A model generated the notes under the pieces. That model searched no databases. It was not told the DNA's origin and saw only the letters and a program-made list of their open reading frames with translations. The translations under genes and the position numbers were made by a program. Below, piece after piece: positions 51,275 through 60,273 of a stretch of DNA of 64,000 bases (position 1 is its first letter; the number at the start of each line of letters is the position of its first letter). Location: NCBI RefSeq assembly GCF_002813915.1, contig NZ_CP019335.1, positions 3,145,777-3,209,776 on the forward strand, in the 5' to 3' direction. Source of the stretch: Tenacibaculum sp. SZ-18 (lineage in GTDB: Bacteria; Bacteroidota; Bacteroidia; Flavobacteriales; Flavobacteriaceae).

Positions 51275-52270
51275 ATGTACGAAAACTTTAACAATAAAAC
51301 CGTTCTTATTACTGGAGGTGCTGGATTTATAGGTTCGAATCTTGCTTTTTTTTTACAAGAAAATTTCCCCAATTGCAAAATATTTATTTTTGATTCGTTC
51401 AGAAATAATGAAACTTTTGAGAATAACAATTTGAAAAGCTTCGGACACTACAAAAACCTGATTGGATTTACTGGGAATATTATATGTGGTGATATTTCAA
51501 ACCAAGCTGACCTAAAAAAGTTAAATGACTATCATTTGGATTATATATTTCATTTAGCAGCTATTTCTGACACAAGAGTTTATAATCAAGAACTAATCAT
51601 GAAAACTAATATTAATAGTTTTTATGATATTTTACATCTTGCAGAAATTAATAAGGCAAAGGTTGTTTATGCAAGTTCAGGAGCGACATATGGAAATTCT
51701 ACAGCTCCGCAAAAAATAGGAGATGAAAACCCGAATACTCCTTATGGGTTTTCAAAATATGCAATGGATCAAATTGCCTCAAGCTTTGCGAAATCGAGTG
51801 ACAATATTCAAATAATTGGATTGAAATATTTCAATGTCTATGGAGAAGGTGAATTCTTTAAAGACAAAACTTCTTCTATGATTCTCCAATTAGGTCATCA
51901 GATTTTATCCAAAAAATCTCCAAGACTGTTTTATAACTCTGATAAAATAATGAGAGATTTTGTGTATATAAAAGACGTAGTGCGTGCTAATATTTTAGCA
52001 TGCAATCCCTCAAAAAGTGGTGTTTATAATATCGGAACTGGTATAAGCCGAAGTTTCTTAGATATTGTAAACATCTTACAAAATGAATTGGGCACAAAAT
52101 TAGCTGTAGATTATTTTGAAAATCCATATAACAATTATCAAATGAATACACAGGCAGATATAAGTTTAAGCTTAAAATACTTGAACTATACGCCGGAATA
52201 TAGTCTAGAAAAAGGAATTAAACAATATATTCCTTACATTAAAAAATCATTTAATTGGAATCATAAATAA
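51275..52270 (+). CDS. hldD: ADP-L-glycero-D-manno-heptose 6-epimerase-like protein
   Basis: The 331-residue protein is an NAD(P)-binding extended SDR with GGAGFIGSN (about residues 13-21), the catalytic YGFSKYA (YxxxK, about residues 152-158) and family segment KYFNVYGEGEFFK (about residues 189-201). Near RDFVYIKDVVRANI it matches HldD (RfaD). It epimerises C6 of ADP-heptose. It starts 3 nt after gmhB and its stop overlaps the hldE start. Confidence 0.9.
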   Translation: MYENFNNKTVLITGGAGFIGSNLAFFLQENFPNCKIFIFDSFRNNETFENNNLKSFGHYKNLIGFTGNIICGDISNQADLKKLNDYHLDYIFHLAAISDTRVYNQELIMKTNINSFYDILHLAEINKAKVVYASSGATYGNSTAPQKIGDENPNTPYGFSKYAMDQIASSFAKSSDNIQIIGLKYFNVYGEGEFFKDKTSSMILQLGHQILSKKSPRLFYNSDKIMRDFVYIKDVVRANILACNPSKSGVYNIGTGISRSFLDIVNILQNELGTKLAVDYFENPYNNYQMNTQADISLSLKYLNYTPEYSLEKGIKQYIPYIKKSFNWNHK

Positions 52271-53640
52271 TGAAGAAAATCTTAGTAATAGGAGATATTA
52301 TTATAGATAACTACCTTATAGGTTCTACAGAAAGAATATCACCTGAAGCACCAGTTCCAGTTGTGAAAATTGACAATGTCATCACCAATATTGGTGGAGC
52401 TGGAAACGTAGTAAATAATCTTTTAGCTTTTGGAACACATGCGGATATTTTAAGTGTTATTGGAGACGACGACGCTTTTGGTGAAGTCGAATCTTTATTT
52501 AAAAAGAATCATATCAGTTCAAAATTTTTATTCGTTGAAAAAGGAAGAGTACTAACCAAAAAGACTCGAATTCTTGCTTCTAACCAACAAATTGTTCGTT
52601 ACGATAAAGAGGATAGTAAAGAGATTACAAAAGAAACATCGGAAGGGGTTTTCAATATTTATAAAAATATTATTGTAAACTACGATATTATCATAATATC
52701 CGATTACAACAAAGGACTACTAACAAAAGAGTTAACATTAAAACTCATAAACCTAGCTAATGATAAGAATATAAAAATTCTTGTAGACCCTAAAGGTTCG
52801 GATTATTCAAAGTATAAGGGAGCTTATCTACTAACTCCTAATAAAAAGGAAGCTAGTGATATTATAAATTTCGATATTAATAATGATACATTAGAAAATG
52901 CTACTTCTGTTTTAAAATCTAAATATAATCTTACCAAATCAGTTATTACACTTGGTAAAGATGGTATCGCACTTTTTGATGATCAATTAAAACTTTTTCC
53001 AACAAAAGCGAAAGAAGTTTACGATGTTACAGGAGCAGGTGATACTGTTATCGCTGCTATTGCTTATAAGCTAGCTAAAAACCTAACAATTGAAGAAGCA
53101 ATTGAATTTGCAAACTTAGCAGCTGGAGTTGTGGTTGGCAAAATAGGTGTTGCAACAGCATCTTTGAGTGAAATTAATGCCTTTGTCCAGAATATCAAGA
53201 ACAAAGAAGATTTAAAAATAATTCTGAAAAAACTAAAAGAGGAGAATAAAAAAATAGTTTTTACTAATGGATGTTTTGATATTTTACATTTAGGACATGT
53301 AAAATATTTAGAGCAAGCAAAGAAAATGGGTGATGTATTAATTATCGGAGTTAATTCTGATAGTTCTGTTAAAATACTTAAAGGAGAAAATAGACCAATT
53401 AACTCAGAATTGGATCGAGCTTATTTATTAAACTCGTTAAAATGTGTTGACTATACTATAGTTTTTAAAGAAGAAACTCCTTACGAACTCATAAAATTAA
53501 TACAACCCGATATTTTAGTGAAAGGCGGTGATTACAAAATTGAAAATATTGTTGGAAATGACATTGCTAAATCTACAGTTGTTATAGATTATATTGAAGG
53601 AAAAAGTACTACTAACATAATAAACACAATAAAACAATAA
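52270..53640 (+). CDS. hldE: Bifunctional heptose-7-phosphate kinase / heptose-1-phosphate adenylyltransferase
   Basis: The 456-residue fusion has an N-terminal PfkB-type kinase (DTVIAAIAY-type GAGDTV motif near residue 256; RISPEAPVPVVK near residue 19) and a C-terminal cytidylyltransferase-like domain with FTNGCFDILHLGHVKYL (HxGH, about residue 340) and the ISSTTNII-like end (GKSTTNIINTI). Both activities serve ADP-heptose synthesis. The start overlaps the hldD stop and the gmhA start overlaps its stop, so the genes are translationally coupled. Confidence 0.94.
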   Translation: MKKILVIGDIIIDNYLIGSTERISPEAPVPVVKIDNVITNIGGAGNVVNNLLAFGTHADILSVIGDDDAFGEVESLFKKNHISSKFLFVEKGRVLTKKTRILASNQQIVRYDKEDSKEITKETSEGVFNIYKNIIVNYDIIIISDYNKGLLTKELTLKLINLANDKNIKILVDPKGSDYSKYKGAYLLTPNKKEASDIINFDINNDTLENATSVLKSKYNLTKSVITLGKDGIALFDDQLKLFPTKAKEVYDVTGAGDTVIAAIAYKLAKNLTIEEAIEFANLAAGVVVGKIGVATASLSEINAFVQNIKNKEDLKIILKKLKEENKKIVFTNGCFDILHLGHVKYLEQAKKMGDVLIIGVNSDSSVKILKGENRPINSELDRAYLLNSLKCVDYTIVFKEETPYELIKLIQPDILVKGGDYKIENIVGNDIAKSTVVIDYIEGKSTTNIINTIKQ

Positions 53641-54194
53641 TGTTAGAAAACTTAGAGGAGCATATTAAAGTATTAAGAGAAACTGTGAGAGTTTATGAAG
53701 AAGAAATTACTAAAGTAGCCAATGAATGCTGCAGAAGATTAAAAAATGGAGGAAAAATATATTTAATAGGAAACGGTGGTAGCGCTGCTGATGCTCAGCA
53801 TATGGCTGCTGAACTTGTTGGCTGTTTCAATAAAAAAAACAGAAAAGCTTTACCTGCAATTGCATTAACTACCGATACGTCTGTCATAACTTCTGTAAGT
53901 AACGATTTTACATATGATTATGTTTTTTCTAGACAAATTGAAGCCTTCGTTACTGAAAAAGATATAGTTATTGCAATTAGTACAAGTGGAAATAGCAAAA
54001 ATATTGTAAACGCACTTATACAGGCAAAAAAAAAGAATTCATACATAGTTGGATTAAGCGGTAATAATGGAGGAGAAATGAATACTTATTGTGATAAAAA
54101 TATTATTGTAAATTCTACAAAAACTCCAATTATTCAGGAAGTGCATTTATTTATAGAACATCGTATTTGTAATATTATTGATAATCAATTTTAG
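53640..54194 (+). CDS. gmhA: Phosphoheptose isomerase
   Basis: The 184-residue SIS-domain protein carries GNGGSAADAQHMAAELVG (about residues 42-59), the GmhA signature, and ISTSGNSKN and HRICNII further on. It converts sedoheptulose 7-phosphate to D-glycero-D-manno-heptose 7-phosphate, the first step of the pathway. Length is standard. It closes the heptose set; the sulfotransferase-like gene follows 3 nt later. Confidence 0.94.
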   Translation: MLENLEEHIKVLRETVRVYEEEITKVANECCRRLKNGGKIYLIGNGGSAADAQHMAAELVGCFNKKNRKALPAIALTTDTSVITSVSNDFTYDYVFSRQIEAFVTEKDIVIAISTSGNSKNIVNALIQAKKKNSYIVGLSGNNGGEMNTYCDKNIIVNSTKTPIIQEVHLFIEHRICNIIDNQF

Positions 54195-54197
54195 AAC

Positions 54198-54932
54198 ATG
54201 AGTCAACTAAAGAAAATTATTATTAAAAGCTACTTTAAAGTAATTAAACCTGGATCACCGGTATTTATAATGGGGCACATGAGATCTGGAAGTTCTTTGT
54301 TAGAACATATTCTATCTAGTAATTCTTCAATAATTGGCTCAGGAGAACAAGCTCGTATTTATGAATCTTCGTACGATTTTCAAAAATCAGAGTTTTTTTC
54401 AAGAGTCAACAATAAAACATTTCTAAGCAATTTCCCTTATTTTACAGATCAAGTTTTGCATAATCATCTTACTCCTAACTTGGACTTCCTTAAGAACACT
54501 AATGGGAAATATCTATTCCTAATAAGAGATCCACACGAAACACTTTCCAGTATGAAAAAACTTAAAAAAGCCTACAATGGAGTCTCTGAATATTTTGATT
54601 ACATTTCTTATTATAAGGATAGAATTAAATATCTAATTAACTTTAGTAAAAAACTAGAATCACATCAACAAATATTCATCACGTACGAAGATATTGTGTC
54701 TAATACAGATGAAACACTGATTAAAATAAGTGAATTTTTAAAACTAAAGAAGCCTTTAACTCCTTTTTATAAACTCAAAAAAACTACTGGAGTTTTAGGG
54801 GATAGATCGGAAAATATAAGAAAGCAATTGATACAAAAAACTAAAAAGGAATTAGTTGAATTGGACAATCAAACTAAAGAAGATTTGTACGAATCATATA
54901 ATGCTGCAATAGCTTACTTCAAAAAACTGTAA
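54198..54932 (+). CDS. Sulfotransferase-family protein
   Basis: The 244-residue protein has the 5'-phosphosulfate-binding loop FIMGHMRSGSSLLEHIL (about residues 23-39), the RDPHETLSSM segment (about residues 111-120) and IFITYEDIVSNTDETL (about residues 157-172), typical of PAPS-dependent sulfotransferases. The 3 nt gap to gmhA suggests cotranscription. Sulfated exopolysaccharides are common in marine bacteria, so transfer to the surface glycan made by this region is the likely role. Confidence 0.82.
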   Translation: MSQLKKIIIKSYFKVIKPGSPVFIMGHMRSGSSLLEHILSSNSSIIGSGEQARIYESSYDFQKSEFFSRVNNKTFLSNFPYFTDQVLHNHLTPNLDFLKNTNGKYLFLIRDPHETLSSMKKLKKAYNGVSEYFDYISYYKDRIKYLINFSKKLESHQQIFITYEDIVSNTDETLIKISEFLKLKKPLTPFYKLKKTTGVLGDRSENIRKQLIQKTKKELVELDNQTKEDLYESYNAAIAYFKKL

Positions 54933-55970
54933 TTAAATTTCATTTTCAGCCAACTTTTGCATTTCTGTATAAACATCTTCCACCTTTATCTGTTCCATAC
55001 ACAATATTTCATCATGAATACATTCGCGTAGCATACAATTTCCACATTCCAAATTTGAAGAATCAAAAAAGTAAGTATGTGCTCCTATTGGAGCCGAATT
55101 ATCACTTCTTGTTGAACCTAACATTGTTAATGTAGGAATATAAGATAACCAAGAAAAATGCCCTAGACCAGAATCTTCTGTTAAAGTTAAATCACACATA
55201 AGAACAATACTATATGCCTGAGATACATTTGTTTTACCGACTAAATTAATAACCTTTTCTCCTCCTCTTCTTTGTATTTCCTCTGCTTTACTTTTTATTC
55301 TATCAATACCTAAAATTACAAATTGAGAATTTGGGTTGTTGTTAGACCATTTTTCAATTAAGGCAACATAATTATCAATTGACCAATTTCTTGTGACAAA
55401 TGCACCTGCTGGATTTAACAATATAAGTTTGTTATTCTTTTTCCAACCATTATCTAATAATAATTGAATCATATTTGGATCCTTTGGATAATCTTTTGCA
55501 AATGAAAAATCCATTTGAGATGTTCCGAGTTGCAGTCTTTCAATTGCTTCTTTATACCTTTCAGAAGCAAGCTTTGGTGAAAAACGTTCTAGCTCCGTGA
55601 AAGCCTTTGGAAAAAAAGTCTTACGAATAAATCTGGAATAATGATTTCTTTGTAAATCAATAACAATATCATATCGTTTAAAGAGTAGTTTGAGTCGAAC
55701 TTTTACAAAAGATAAAATTCTTGTCCATTTTGACTCTGATCTTTTTACAGTGTAAACACCTCTAAACATTTTCATCTTGAAAGGTAAATCAGAATATTGC
55801 TTTCTTACTATTAAATCGAATGAAGCTTCTGGATATCTTGACTTTAAATCTGAAATGTAAGGAAATGTAAAGAACACATCACCCAAGGCTTGATATCTTA
55901 TTAAAAGTATTTTCTTAGGTGTTTTTTTGCTTTTCCAAGGTTTACTATAAAGTGATTCCTTACTCATCAT
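54933..55970 (-). CDS. Glycosyltransferase family 9 (heptosyltransferase-like)
   Basis: The 345-residue protein opens with ILLIRYQALGDVFFTFPYI (about residues 21-39), the GT9 signature, and carries LLNPAGAF near residue 186, LTEDSGLGHFSWL (about residue 266) and a late Cys cluster (CGNCMLRECIHDEILCM, about residues 310-326) common in GT9 proteins. It likely transfers a heptose to LPS core, and it lies next to the genes that make ADP-heptose. The gene is convergent with the sulfotransferase gene (stops 1 nt apart). Confidence 0.88.
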   Translation of the reverse strand: MMSKESLYSKPWKSKKTPKKILLIRYQALGDVFFTFPYISDLKSRYPEASFDLIVRKQYSDLPFKMKMFRGVYTVKRSESKWTRILSFVKVRLKLLFKRYDIVIDLQRNHYSRFIRKTFFPKAFTELERFSPKLASERYKEAIERLQLGTSQMDFSFAKDYPKDPNMIQLLLDNGWKKNNKLILLNPAGAFVTRNWSIDNYVALIEKWSNNNPNSQFVILGIDRIKSKAEEIQRRGGEKVINLVGKTNVSQAYSIVLMCDLTLTEDSGLGHFSWLSYIPTLTMLGSTRSDNSAPIGAHTYFFDSSNLECGNCMLRECIHDEILCMEQIKVEDVYTEMQKLAENEI

Positions 55971-56021
55971 TAAATATCGCTCTTAACATTATCTACTAAA
56001 TCTCAAATATAACAAAGGAAA

Positions 56022-56411
56022 TTATTGTAAGATAATGGATTCTTCAAATTTAAAATCAGGATAATATTTCTTAATATTATTTACAAGATTCTTAATTGGA
56101 GACTTTACATAACTATTAGCTGTCATGAATTTAATTCTTTCATTTTCAAGGTTTACCATGTAATTAATTACTAGGATTAGAAAACAAATCATACTTCCAT
56201 AATTTGGCAGATTCTTTAAATATTTATTAATTCATTGCTTCTGGTAAGTGGATAATTTTTCTATTACTAAATGATAATAATACTTTTATTTCCTTCCTAT
56301 TATCAAACAGAAAGGAACATATATTTTTAGATTTAATATGGTCATCAATTAGTTTACTGCTGAAATGCTTACTCCGCCTATTATGTTGTGCAACTGTAAT
56401 AAATCCATTAA
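56022..56411 (-). pseudogene. Decayed gene fragment in the glycosylation region
   Basis: Minus-strand frames between the GT9 and GT4 genes look like coding once frameshifts are allowed: GFITVAQHNRRSKHF through IIHLPEAMN in one frame, then ESAKLWKYDLFSNPSN in another, then MVNLENERIKFMTANSYVK to FEESIILQ ending at TAA 56022-56024. The joined product would be about 150 residues. I do not recognise the family; a glycosyltransferase relative is a guess from location. No intact frame is longer than about 60 codons. Confidence 0.5.
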
Positions 56412-56541
56412 AAATATTCTAAAGTTGCCCTATTGATATATTAATTCAATTAGAGAATTTCTGATTTATTCTTTTTTACCAAAATCTTTGTTTTTAGAAA
56501 AACTAAATAAAAAAACAAGCTTGCGAATAATTAGCTAAACA

Positions 56542-57597
56542 TTAATCATAAAAGGATTTGTAAATACTCTTTACAGAATCTTCCATTTTAAACCTTTCAA
56601 TTCTTACTGGAACAAACGGATTATTTAAATGTTCTTTGATTTTATCCACTAGTTCTTCTGTTTTTTTACTATAGAAAAAATTACCCTCCATTTCCTCACT
56701 CTCTTCCACTTCAATTGTACTAACAACTTTACAACCGAGATATAAAGCTTCTTGTAATACTAAACCTGCACCTTCTGCTTTTGATGTATGCAAAAAAACT
56801 TTAGATGTATTCATATAATCAAATACTTCACCTAATGAAAGTCTTCCAGTGAAAGTTATATTATCTTCTAACTTATACTCCTTTATTTTTTTATCAAGTA
56901 TTGATTTTTGATCAGCATTATTTCCGCAAATAACTGCTTTTATTTCAGGATAAGACTCTCTTAATAAAATAATAACATCCAAAAAATGATCATAATTTTT
57001 TATAACACCAAGATTTCCCACACCAATTACATCTATAAGTCTTTCATCTTTATTTAGTTCAGGGAATTTTTTTCTATCAAATGCTACATTAGTAATCTTG
57101 TGAATTAATATCTCATGGTTTTTATAGAAAATATCACGCTGTTGTTTAGACAACATTATTAACTTCTCAGGTGAAATTCGCAACAACGGAATAAACTTAT
57201 TACTCTTTTGAACGTCCTGACCATGTAACCAAACTCTTAATTTTATGCCTAAAATCTTATTTAATAACACACCGACTAAAGAGGCTTCTCGATACCAAAA
57301 ACATAAAACACCATCATAGTTATTTTTCTTATGCAAACGAACGCCATTGTAAACAGCTTTTAATATAAATGGAATTTGTCTTACTGGGGAAAGAAAATTA
57401 CTACCAATAGCGTGAACACTTATATTACCTATTTTATATTCTACCTTTTCAAACGGATAAGCAATACTGATAACATCAACTACAATTTCTGTTTGTTCTG
57501 CAAACGCATAAGTAAACTGAGCTATAAAAGGAACTACAAAATCTTCCTCCAATTTTCTGGGAAAAATTGGTGTTATAAAAAGTAATCTTTTACTCAT
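56542..57597 (-). CDS. Glycosyltransferase family 4
   Basis: The 351-residue protein has the GT4 pattern: N-terminal LFITPIFPRKLEEDFVVPFIA, the KILGIKLRVWLHGQDV segment (about residue 117), IGVGNLGVIKNYDHFLDVI (about residues 193-211) for nucleotide-sugar binding, and KVFLHTSKAEGAGLVLQEAL (about residues 270-289, E-x7-E). It would transfer a sugar during surface glycan assembly. The start overlaps the stop of the ABC exporter gene by 8 nt. The large gap on its 3' side holds the decayed fragment. Confidence 0.9.
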   Translation of the reverse strand: MSKRLLFITPIFPRKLEEDFVVPFIAQFTYAFAEQTEIVVDVISIAYPFEKVEYKIGNISVHAIGSNFLSPVRQIPFILKAVYNGVRLHKKNNYDGVLCFWYREASLVGVLLNKILGIKLRVWLHGQDVQKSNKFIPLLRISPEKLIMLSKQQRDIFYKNHEILIHKITNVAFDRKKFPELNKDERLIDVIGVGNLGVIKNYDHFLDVIILLRESYPEIKAVICGNNADQKSILDKKIKEYKLEDNITFTGRLSLGEVFDYMNTSKVFLHTSKAEGAGLVLQEALYLGCKVVSTIEVEESEEMEGNFFYSKKTEELVDKIKEHLNNPFVPVRIERFKMEDSVKSIYKSFYD

Positions 57598-59278
57598 GTT
57601 TTATGTTTAACTTTTGGTTTTTCAAAACATATCTTTTGTTAGCATAATCGTTTATTGTATTGTTATGAGAAACTGCAACAATCGTTACTTTTTTTGAATC
57701 TGTAAGGGATTTTAAAAAGTTAAAGATCTTCTTCTCTAACCTATCATCTAGTTGATTGGTTGATTCATCTAACAAAAGGATTTCTGGTTTAAAGTACAAA
57801 GCTCTTGCTAATGCAATTCGTTGTTTTTGTCCACCTGATAATGTCTTACTTTCTATAAGTAATTCTGAGTTTAGTCTGTTAGGTAATGAAGCTAACCAAT
57901 CTTCTAGATCCAACTCTTTAATCAGTTTATTTACATATTCAAGGTTTAGGGCTTCATTATTTAGCATGGTGATATTGTCTAAAACACTTCCCTGAAATAA
58001 AAATGGTTGTTGAGAAACATATCCTATAAAATTAAATATATTCTCATCTGAATATATATTTAAACCATCGAGTTCAATGGTACCATTAATTGGTTTCAAC
58101 AAGCCTGCCATCACTTGAAGCAAAGTACTTTTACCTTCACCTGATTTACCAGAAATTGTAATAAAATCTCCCTTTTGAACAGTAAAATTTAATTCAGAAG
58201 CAAGCACATTTTTTCCATGACTAAAACTAATATTATTAAGTTTTAGATTTGATTCGAATTTTAATGGATTTATTTTTGTTTTTTCAGTAAACCTATAGTT
58301 ACTCAATAAATCAACGCAACTTTTGTTTGATTTAATACTTACATAGGCATTTAATACTTTATTAAAAGACGGTAGAATTTTAATACTAATCCCAGCAAAA
58401 AAAGAAAGTAGTACAGAGACATTTACAACCTCACTACTAAACATGAAAAATATGATTACCACTGACAATCCTATAACTATAAAAATTTCAAAATAGCGGG
58501 AATTTGTTTGTTTAAATGTAGTTTGTAGCGCCAACTGTTCGTTATGCTCAATATTTGATGCCTCATATACATTTTGAAAATTCATTTCTGTTCTAGTTGA
58601 TTTTATTTCAACAAAACCTTGAAGAATATTCGTTATGTTTTTTACATTCCTTTCATACAGCTTTACTATAATTTTATTGAAAAAGTTAAGTTTCCTTCTC
58701 TTTAACCACAACAAAACCACTACGAAGAAAAATAAAAAAAGTGAAGCCAATAAGGTAATTTTAGGTTTATATACCGCGGAAATTATAATAATAACTATCA
58801 AAATAATTAACTCCGAAAAAATAGTATAATACGAACTTAATATGTTGGTAGAGAATACTACTGGTAGCTGAAAAACATCTCTAAAAAAAGAACTTTTATC
58901 AGTTTTATTATAATTAGAAAAATTATCATAGATAAATTTCTTCATTAAGTTTCTAGAGATTTCCGAAGAAATACTATAAATAAACCTCGCTTGTTTTTTT
59001 ATGATTAAGGTTTGAACTAAATTTTTTATGATGTAAAAACTTATTAAACTTAAGAGCAAAACTATTGTTAATACATTATTCAATTCTACATCAAAATATT
59101 CTACAAAAACAGTTTTGACTCTCTCCTTATCTAATAAAATCAGAATTACAGGAATCAATAATGCAAGAGATATAAAATCTAAAATTGTATTCACAAAAGA
59201 ATAAGAAAAAAAGCCAGGTAATTTTTTTCTTTTCGAATTAGGAATTAGTTGATATGCTTTAAACAGAGTCTTTGTCAT
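57590..59278 (-). CDS. ABC exporter, fused permease and ATPase (MsbA/PglK-like)
   Basis: The 562-residue half-transporter has a six-helix permease domain (about residues 25-320) and an ATPase domain (about residues 340-562) with Walker A ISGKSGEGKST (about residues 378-388), signature LSGGQKQR (about residue 470), Walker B EILLLDEST and H-loop AVSHNN. Two copies form the exporter. In this context it probably flips a lipid-linked glycan across the inner membrane. It starts 2 nt after the GT2 gene. Confidence 0.9.
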   Translation of the reverse strand: MTKTLFKAYQLIPNSKRKKLPGFFSYSFVNTILDFISLALLIPVILILLDKERVKTVFVEYFDVELNNVLTIVLLLSLISFYIIKNLVQTLIIKKQARFIYSISSEISRNLMKKFIYDNFSNYNKTDKSSFFRDVFQLPVVFSTNILSSYYTIFSELIILIVIIIISAVYKPKITLLASLFLFFFVVVLLWLKRRKLNFFNKIIVKLYERNVKNITNILQGFVEIKSTRTEMNFQNVYEASNIEHNEQLALQTTFKQTNSRYFEIFIVIGLSVVIIFFMFSSEVVNVSVLLSFFAGISIKILPSFNKVLNAYVSIKSNKSCVDLLSNYRFTEKTKINPLKFESNLKLNNISFSHGKNVLASELNFTVQKGDFITISGKSGEGKSTLLQVMAGLLKPINGTIELDGLNIYSDENIFNFIGYVSQQPFLFQGSVLDNITMLNNEALNLEYVNKLIKELDLEDWLASLPNRLNSELLIESKTLSGGQKQRIALARALYFKPEILLLDESTNQLDDRLEKKIFNFLKSLTDSKKVTIVAVSHNNTINDYANKRYVLKNQKLNIKHE

Positions 59279-59280
59279 TA

Positions 59281-60267
59281 CTAATTATAAATGCTTTTGT
59301 TCGCTAAAATTCTAGCTAATAATTTCATATTGTAACCAAGCATTTTGAATTTTCCATTGAGTAAAAAAAGCATTGAATTACCAAATATAGACCAAAGAAA
59401 AAAAGCTAGATTACGAATGCCAAATCTTTTAAATTTTAATAAAATATAATGCAATGCCGACACTCTATAATAGTATGCCTTTTCGTTTTTCACTCTATTT
59501 GTAGGTGCTTTATAATGTTTGACCTTTAACGTACTTAAAACAGTAACTTCACTATTCATAGACATCAACACATCATAATTGTCTCCAATTCCATTTTCAT
59601 AAAAAGCTTCATCATAGGGTGAATTTTTAATTATTTCTGATCGAATTACGGCACACATTAAACTATATATAGGTGTTTTAAAAATTGGCAACTCATAATT
59701 AATCACTATTGGCCAACCAGATTTAGCTATTCGATTTCCCTTACCCAAATAAAACTTTACGAATTTTTGAACCAGTTTATTACTTGAAAAGTCCTTCATT
59801 TTTAGTTCCGTCCAAATAGACAATCCAAAAACATGATATACCAGAAGTTTAAAGAAAGTAATTTTCCTTTCCGAATATTTCCATTCCTCGTTTCTTTTTT
59901 CAACGACTAAACCACTTACAATATTTACATCCTTATTTTCATTCAAATACTTAATAAGTGATTCGATATAATTACCTGGAAGTTCCATATCATCATCACA
60001 AAGAAATATAAATTCCGATTTACTTTTTTCAATACCTATATTTCTTTGTAAGCATACAGATGGCTTTGAATGTATTACTAACAAGCGAGAAGAATTGTAG
60101 CTACCATGTAGATCTTCTTCACAAATATTATTATCACTGGAATCAACAACAATTACTTCTTTAGCCAGTATTGATTGATTATTTAAAGAAACTAATGTTC
60201 TTTTTAAAGATTCTAACCTATTTCTAGTGGGTATAACAACCGTTACATTGCTAAGAAGATCATTCAT
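59281..60267 (-). CDS. Glycosyltransferase family 2
   Basis: The 328-residue GT-A protein has VVIPTRNRLESLKRTL (about residues 9-24), LCDDDMELP (DDD/DxD metal site, about residue 89) and a later GxGDNYD-type segment (ENGIGDNYDVLMSM, about residue 223) for acceptor binding. No membrane segments. It would add a sugar to the growing glycan. The gene overlaps or abuts both neighbours and belongs to the minus-strand operon. Confidence 0.88.
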   Translation of the reverse strand: MNDLLSNVTVVIPTRNRLESLKRTLVSLNNQSILAKEVIVVDSSDNNICEEDLHGSYNSSRLLVIHSKPSVCLQRNIGIEKSKSEFIFLCDDDMELPGNYIESLIKYLNENKDVNIVSGLVVEKRNEEWKYSERKITFFKLLVYHVFGLSIWTELKMKDFSSNKLVQKFVKFYLGKGNRIAKSGWPIVINYELPIFKTPIYSLMCAVIRSEIIKNSPYDEAFYENGIGDNYDVLMSMNSEVTVLSTLKVKHYKAPTNRVKNEKAYYYRVSALHYILLKFKRFGIRNLAFFLWSIFGNSMLFLLNGKFKMLGYNMKLLARILANKSIYN

Positions 60268-60273
60268 TCACTA

